From the NCBI GenBank assembly GCA_040981125.1, contig JANRMQ010000002.1:248001-312000 (forward strand): 64,000 nucleotides of DNA. Reading direction: 5' to 3'. Source of the stretch: DASSBQ01 sp040981125. Its GTDB lineage: Bacteria; Nitrospirota; Nitrospiria; Nitrospirales; Nitrospiraceae. The notes below the pieces were generated by a model. That model did not search any database. It was given only the letters and a program-made list of their open reading frames with translations, and was not told the DNA's origin. Positions 59,461 through 64,000 of this stretch are shown in pieces; position 1 is the stretch's first letter; each line of letters starts with the position of its first letter. The position numbers were made by a program, and so were the translations under genes.

Positions 59461-60135
59461 TTATCTGACTTTGGATAAGTCGGCGTCGAATCGGATCTCT
59501 TGCCCATCCTGAAGAGTCACCACGACGACGGTCTTCGCATTTGGATCGAAACTATCGTACGCAAAACGGGCGGTAAACCGGGATCGGTAGCCGGGGCCTT
59601 CGCCGTCGTTCTTTCTACCCCGGTCGGCCGGGCTGATGTCGATCGGCCGGATGTTTTTTCCCTTCTGCTGAAATACGATGTCCGCCTTCTCCGCGAAGTA
59701 TTCATCGTCGCCGCAAAGCTGCACTTCCACTTCCATATTCGGCATATCGACGACTTTTTGAATGAACTCCTCCGGCATGCGGATGTCTTTCTTTTGTTTC
59801 TTGGATTCCGCCGCTTCCTGGCGGCCGAACGCCTCCAACCGGTAGCGCTTGGTCCGCAGGATCGCGCTGGCGCCGCATGGTTCTTTCTCCGGATCCGCGC
59901 CCACCCGCGTGGCCAGCGACGCCTGCTGCAACACCTTCTTCACGTCTTCCGGCGTGTTTGCTTTTTCCATCGGCGCCCGGCCGGCTTCCAATGCTTTCTT
60001 GGCCTCTTCGATCGATAATTGAACATCGATCGCGCCGGCAGGCTGCCATGATGCGACGCTCACCGCGATCAGACACAGTGCCACGCTCACCGCCATGAGC
60101 CGGCTTCGCTTCTTTGCTCGGACAACACCGTGCAT
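59461..60135 (-). CDS. exported protein of unknown function
   Basis: 224 residues from ATG 60135 (GAGGAGGTCCTC upstream). Signal peptide (LMAVSVALCLIAVSVASWQPAGA). The rest is charged and probably alpha/beta: LSIEEAKKALEAGRAPMEKA, a GASAILRTKRYRLEAFGRQE stretch, a CGDDEYF turn and a beta-rich end KTVVVVTLQDGQEIRFDADL. Two cysteines (in EPCGAS and LCGDDE) could form a disulfide. No family recognised. Confidence 0.7.
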   Translation of the reverse strand: MHGVVRAKKRSRLMAVSVALCLIAVSVASWQPAGAIDVQLSIEEAKKALEAGRAPMEKANTPEDVKKVLQQASLATRVGADPEKEPCGASAILRTKRYRLEAFGRQEAAESKKQKKDIRMPEEFIQKVVDMPNMEVEVQLCGDDEYFAEKADIVFQQKGKNIRPIDISPADRGRKNDGEGPGYRSRFTARFAYDSFDPNAKTVVVVTLQDGQEIRFDADLSKVR

Positions 60136-60301
60136 GAGGACCTCCTCGGAATAACGCCGGATAATGGGCCGCATTGTAAGGGATGACCCACCCCTTTTCA
60201 ATCTTGCGCGATGCCGCGTTTCGGATTGCGACAATCGCGATCAACCGCCTACGTTCGGACAGAGCGCAATCCGGGCGCCGATCATTTCGGCCTGTTTGTG
60301 G

Positions 60302-60934
60302 TTACGATCCGAAGCGATTCCAGTTAGGATAGGGCCGCGTGCGATACAACGCCTCCACATCGCTCAACGGGCCAAGCCCACGAGCCGCGAGCAAAGAAGC
60401 CAGAAGACGCAACGGCAGGCCGACCGCCGCCGTAAAATCACCATCGATCCGCTCGATCAACTCACCGGCGGCGCCTTGAATGGAGTACGCGCCGGCTTTG
60501 CCCATACTTTCCCCGGTTCGCAGATAGGCCGCCAATCGCGCGTCGTCACATCGTGCCATCAGGACGCGCACGGTGTCGGCCGCGATGTCCCGGATCCCCT
60601 GACGCTCGCATACCACCGCGACCGCGGTCCAAATCCGATGTTCCTTGCCCATCAGGCGGCGCAGGATCGCCTCTGCGTCGGCGCGATCATGAGGTTTCCC
60701 GATGACTTCATCGCCCAGCGCGATCACCGTGTCGCTCCCGACGATCAGGTCTTCGGAAAACGACGGCCCGCATGAAAGGGCCTTATTCAATGCAAATTCC
60801 TTGGCCTGCTCTTCCGCCGGACGGTGGGGGTCCAATCGTTCGATGAACGACGGCGCGCAGACCTCGAACGGGCGCCCGAGCAAGGCGAGCAACTCTTTCC
60901 GGCGAGGAGACGTCGAGGCGAGGATGAGTCGCAT
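60302..60934 (-). CDS. maf: Maf-like nucleotide pyrophosphatase
   Basis: 210 residues. Signature LILASTSPRRKELLALLG at the N-terminus, IVGSDTVIALGDEVIGKPHD, and GKAGAYSIQGAAGELIERID. Maf proteins hydrolyse dTTP, UTP or modified nucleotides to prevent misincorporation. ATG at 60934 begins the conserved signature. Follows the Dus gene by eight bases. Confidence 0.94.
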   Translation of the reverse strand: MRLILASTSPRRKELLALLGRPFEVCAPSFIERLDPHRPAEEQAKEFALNKALSCGPSFSEDLIVGSDTVIALGDEVIGKPHDRADAEAILRRLMGKEHRIWTAVAVVCERQGIRDIAADTVRVLMARCDDARLAAYLRTGESMGKAGAYSIQGAAGELIERIDGDFTAAVGLPLRLLASLLAARGLGPLSDVEALYRTRPYPNWNRFGS

Positions 60935-60942
60935 GCGTAGAA

Positions 60943-62106
60943 TCAGGCGGTGAAGCCGGCGGAACAGGACGGTTCGGCGAGAGAGGCCACGAAATCGCAG
61001 CTGAAGAACTCCGTCATCGTCTCTTCCACGTCGCGCACACTGGAAGCACGGAACATACGCGCCCGCATAGCCGCGGCATGCGGAAATCCTTTGCAGTACC
61101 ATCCGAGATGTTTGCGCATCCGTTGGAATTGGTCGGGGCCGCCGAGTCTCTCGAATTGCCTGGCATGGTCCAGCATGACGGTAAATCGTTCGCGGACATC
61201 CGGCTCGTCGATCGGGTCTCCCGCCGGCCCCGCTTCTCCGCCTGCCTGCTCTACGGCCCACTCCCGAACCAATTCCTTCCGCCGGAAGAACCAGGGCGCG
61301 CCGAGGGTGGCCCGTCCGACCAGCACGCCCTGCACGCCGCTCTCCCGCACGCGCCTGATTGCGTCATTCATGCTGCGCACATCTCCGTTGCCGAGAATCA
61401 CCGTATCCGTGCCCTTGGCGATATCGGCGGCGGCCGCAATGGCGGTCCAGTCCGCTTCGCCCCGATACATCTGCGCCAAGGTCCGGCCATGGATCGTAAT
61501 GGCGGCCGGCCGCTCCTCCAGCAGATGTTCGATCCATCGATCGATGACCACGGCATCGCAACCCAGCCGCGTCTTCACCGACCAGGGAAGCGAACGGCGC
61601 TCGATCATCGGAGCACCGCCTCGCGCTTCATTCATGCGCCGGATGGCTTCGCTTCGCGATCGTTTCACCCCTGCCGACTCCAGCGACTGTCCCGCGGCCC
61701 AATCCTGAATCCCCTGCTTCGCCGCGCGAATGATGGCTTGGGCCAGATCCGGCGTCTTGATCAACGCGGCCCCGGAACCGGACGAGGCGACATTGCGCGA
61801 CGGACAACCCATATTGATATCCAATCCGTCGAAGCCCAACTCGCACACCACATGGGCCGCCTGATAAAACAAGAGCGGGTCCTTGCCGTAAATCTGCGCG
61901 ACGATCGGCCGCTCGACTTCGCTGTAGACCAAAGAATCCAAGAGATACTCGGGCCCGCGGCTGATATCGCTGACATGGGCAAATTCCGTAAACGTCACAT
62001 CGGGAGGCCCTTGCGCGGCCACGATGCGCCGAAAGGTGGCGTCCGTGACTCCGTCCATCGGCGCCAATCCGATGATCGGCCGCGGAAGCGTGGACCAGAA
62101 ACTCAC
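60943..62106 (-). CDS. dus: tRNA-dihydrouridine synthase
   Basis: 387 residues. FMN-dependent reduction of uridine in tRNA. Motifs: GLAPMDGVTDATFRRI, LDINMGCPSRNVASSGSGAA with the catalytic Cys, SVKTRLGCD, ITIHGRTLAQMYRGEADW and NGDVRSMNDAIRRVRESGVQ then GVLVGRATLGAPWFF. Start overlaps the stop of the DUF692 gene by four bases. Sub-family (DusA, B or C) not assigned. Confidence 0.95.
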   Translation of the reverse strand: MSFWSTLPRPIIGLAPMDGVTDATFRRIVAAQGPPDVTFTEFAHVSDISRGPEYLLDSLVYSEVERPIVAQIYGKDPLLFYQAAHVVCELGFDGLDINMGCPSRNVASSGSGAALIKTPDLAQAIIRAAKQGIQDWAAGQSLESAGVKRSRSEAIRRMNEARGGAPMIERRSLPWSVKTRLGCDAVVIDRWIEHLLEERPAAITIHGRTLAQMYRGEADWTAIAAAADIAKGTDTVILGNGDVRSMNDAIRRVRESGVQGVLVGRATLGAPWFFRRKELVREWAVEQAGGEAGPAGDPIDEPDVRERFTVMLDHARQFERLGGPDQFQRMRKHLGWYCKGFPHAAAMRARMFRASSVRDVEETMTEFFSCDFVASLAEPSCSAGFTA

Positions 62107-63584
62107 GTTGTCATCTCCTCGAAACCGGCGCGGCGATTCGCCGCGTCATAGGCAGCCCGCAACTCTTCCGCCTCTTCCGAAGCCATGGCCAAGGCATCGG
62201 GCATAACGGTCGCCACGAAATCCACAAAGTATTCGACTTTTAATAAAAAGAAGTCGTAGGGAATCCGAGCGGGGCGGGGCCGACGAAACCAGAAGGCCAC
62301 AAAGTCCTTCATGTCCACGTGGCTCTGCAAAATCTCGCAAGTCCGGGGAAACATATCGCGCAACTCGCCGCCCCAATGCAGAATTTCGTAGGGAAGATAA
62401 ACTTGCCGATAGTAAGCCACGCCTTCCTGTTGATCACCGGACTCGACCATCGAAGCGCGAGAGTCGGCCGTCTCCCGACCCGTCACCATATCGGCATAGT
62501 GGGCATAGTCTTGGCCGAGGGCGGCCCGTCGCTCCCGGGAAGTGCTCAGCCGGCATCCTTCGTTACTTCCTGAATCGGCCGGATCAGTGACGGCTCCTGA
62601 AGGCGGTCTTCCAGAAAACAATCCGGCGGCGATCGATTCAAATCGGCGGCGAAAATCCTGGTATTCCGAAACGAGAAGCGAAATCTCTTTGGTATCCACC
62701 TCGAGCGCCATTCCTTTTAGATGGACCAAGCGCCCGGTCCTCAATATCTGTTCCAAGAGATCAAACAACAAGGCCGGAATCGGAGCCCCATGGGCATCGA
62801 TCCATCTCGGCAACATCCCCGCCGGCTCTTCGGGGCCGCCGCCGGCCGCATCGCATGGATGCAGAGCCAAGCCTGCCACATGAATTTCAACGACTCGCTC
62901 CAACGGGAAGCCGGCTAGAAACTCACCGACATAGCGTTCGACCGACGCATACCGCCAGGCGCCCGTATACCGATACACGGTCCAGAGATGACCGATATCG
63001 AGAACCAGTCCGCAGGCCGTTCGGCTCGCAATTTCCGAAAAGAAATCAGGAATGGGAAGAGCGCCACAGGAAAAATAGGTCAGCGGCGGCATTTCGAGCA
63101 GCAGGAGAGGTGCTTGAAGGTTGCGCGTTGAAAATTCATGATCCAGCCGCCGTTGTAGGAGCACCGCGTTTTCGGCTGCGATCAGGGCGCCGGACTCCGT
63201 ATATAAAGGAGGCAAATAGGTCCCGAAGGAGCGGCCTGCCATCTGCTTCGTCGCGCACTCGATGTTGAGCCACCCGCTATGCAGGGTACGGAGCTGAGCG
63301 CAGACATCCGGCACCGAGGAAACCGAGCCTCCTTCCGACACAAAATCAGGCTGGGTAACCCACAGACCTTCACCGTGGTAGGCCAGCCGGCGGCCGGAGA
63401 GTCGATCCCTGACCAATTCCAGGGCTGGAACCGAGGCCTGGAAGATCTCATAGTAATCCGATTCGAGGCCGCGGCGGCGCAGCGTCGCATCGAGTTCGAC
63501 GAGATCCGGACTATACACGTCGACCGACAGACCTAGGCCGTGCGGCGCGATCGCCCGGACACGTTCTTCGAATTCACTTTGCAC
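62103..63584 (-). CDS. DUF692 (MbnB-like) protein with an extra C-terminal region
   Basis: 493 residues. The first 300 form the DUF692 TIM barrel: LAYHGEGLWVT, LLLEMPPLTYFSCG, LVLDIGHLWTVYRY, EIHVAGLALHP and IDAHGAPIPALLFDLLEQIL, supplying His, Glu, Asp ligands of the two- or three-iron site known from MbnB/TglH. Those enzymes modify cysteines in peptides. The last about 190 residues, helical with no known family, are not part of the usual protein. No precursor-peptide gene is visible alongside. First gene of a unit with dus and maf. Confidence 0.8.
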   Translation of the reverse strand: MQSEFEERVRAIAPHGLGLSVDVYSPDLVELDATLRRRGLESDYYEIFQASVPALELVRDRLSGRRLAYHGEGLWVTQPDFVSEGGSVSSVPDVCAQLRTLHSGWLNIECATKQMAGRSFGTYLPPLYTESGALIAAENAVLLQRRLDHEFSTRNLQAPLLLLEMPPLTYFSCGALPIPDFFSEIASRTACGLVLDIGHLWTVYRYTGAWRYASVERYVGEFLAGFPLERVVEIHVAGLALHPCDAAGGGPEEPAGMLPRWIDAHGAPIPALLFDLLEQILRTGRLVHLKGMALEVDTKEISLLVSEYQDFRRRFESIAAGLFSGRPPSGAVTDPADSGSNEGCRLSTSRERRAALGQDYAHYADMVTGRETADSRASMVESGDQQEGVAYYRQVYLPYEILHWGGELRDMFPRTCEILQSHVDMKDFVAFWFRRPRPARIPYDFFLLKVEYFVDFVATVMPDALAMASEEAEELRAAYDAANRRAGFEEMTT

Positions 63585-63777
63585 ATCCGCCTTCTTGGAC
63601 TAATTTTGACCTACCATACGAGTCGATTGCTTGTGTAGTCTATTCGGCTGCGCTAAGGTTTGACAAGATCGTAGAGCTGAAGGAGGCGCTGTGTCCTATC
63701 TGGTATACTTCCTTACGATGCGTTGGCTGGTGAGCGAGACCGGCGGCTTCTCTCGCGGCGGAGCCAAGCGCTGAGCC

Positions 63778-64000
63778 ATGAGCAAGGTCGCCTACATGCC
63801 GCGTGGCACAATGTCTCACTCTTCACTTTCCATGGTGGCGCATATGATGACGCCGGGCGTTGTTCAAATCCCGGGCGATGTGTCGGTCAGCGAGGCGGCA
63901 CTCGTGATGGAACGGGAGCATATCCCTTGTCTTCTCGTCAAGGACAGCGACGTCAGCTTCGGGATTATGACCTCCGCGGACATCGTGACGAAGGTCGTCG
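63778..64000 (+). CDS. CBS-domain protein (partial, runs off the window)
   Basis: 74 residues visible. After a short lead, MVAHMMTPGVVQIPGDVSV, SEAALVMEREHIPCLLVKD and FGIMTSADIVTKVV form the first CBS motif, a domain that binds adenosyl nucleotides. ATG 63778 has GCGGAGCC upstream; internal ATGs at 63796 or 63814 are possible. Divergent from the DUF692 gene. A 17-codon frame (63719-63772) ends just before it and may be a leader. Confidence 0.75.
   Translation, partial: MSKVAYMPRGTMSHSSLSMVAHMMTPGVVQIPGDVSVSEAALVMEREHIPCLLVKDSDVSFGIMTSADIVTKVV

Noticed and set aside
63660..63710. TTGACA and TATACT as a promoter for the CBS gene
   Set aside because: The two hexamers are far more than 17-18 bp apart, so they do not form one sigma-70 promoter.

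Overview
The window is a GC-rich bacterial chromosome segment of about 64 kb. It most resembles the phylum Nitrospirota, and probably Nitrospira. That is inference from gene content: a cytochrome bc segment, a giant multicopper oxidase with formylglycine-enzyme-like proteins and cupredoxins, a fused MrpAB antiporter, many universal stress proteins and very many two-component regulators. There are no rRNA or tRNA genes and no CRISPR array that I can see.

Layout. 1-2.3 kb (minus strand): the end of a bc-type respiratory segment (cytochrome b running off the edge, Rieske protein), a DUF2892 membrane protein and a small membrane-anchored c-type cytochrome. 2.6-5.9 kb: Rnk-like elongation regulator, tandem universal stress protein, two small unknown proteins and three single-helix membrane microproteins beside a 50-bp direct repeat. 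6.2-8.1 kb: a decayed defence or toxin patch (DUF6883 and M48 peptidase remnants, a zeta-like kinase with a 58-residue partner) and a nested palindromic repeat. 8.1-10.7 kb: DUF2231 protein and an OmpR/EnvZ-type pair. 10.9-19.3 kb: CCC1-like protein, polymer-forming repeat membrane protein, second universal stress protein and a complete Mrp Na+/H+ antiporter operon with MrpA and MrpB fused. 19.6-25.5 kb: a YbhGFSR-like ABC efflux operon and a cupin. 25.8-35.8 kb: a copper gene cluster (CopD-like protein, cupredoxin, two FGE-like proteins, a cupredoxin/carboxypeptidase-regulatory protein and a 1646-residue multicopper oxidase), with an RND pump remnant cut by a miniature transposable element at its end. 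36.2-40.8 kb: a palindrome-rich divergent regulatory region, a NarX/NarL-like pair, and a DsrE / TlpA / CcdA set for periplasmic thiol chemistry. 40.8-46.6 kb: what appears to be a decayed chromosomal integron: a frameshifted integron-integrase-like fragment, attC-like sites, small cassette genes (two nuclease-like proteins, two toxin-antitoxin pairs) and an IS256-family insertion that splits one cassette gene. 46.7-59.3 kb: nine consecutive genes, almost all signalling (two sigma-54 activators, four receiver or NarL proteins, three large histidine kinases) with one MscS channel. 59.5-64 kb: a secreted unknown protein, Maf, a tRNA-dihydrouridine synthase, a DUF692 protein with an extra C-terminal region and the start of a CBS-domain protein.

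How it fits together (inference). The copper cluster, its divergent sensor pair and the thiol/cytochrome assembly genes look like one functional block: a periplasmic multicopper enzyme, accessory proteins for it and dedicated regulation. The multicopper oxidase is an internal triplication whose intact copper motifs fall in only one repeat pair. The best candidates for something undescribed are this enzyme system and the integron remnant, whose cassettes lie downstream of the integrase C-terminus.
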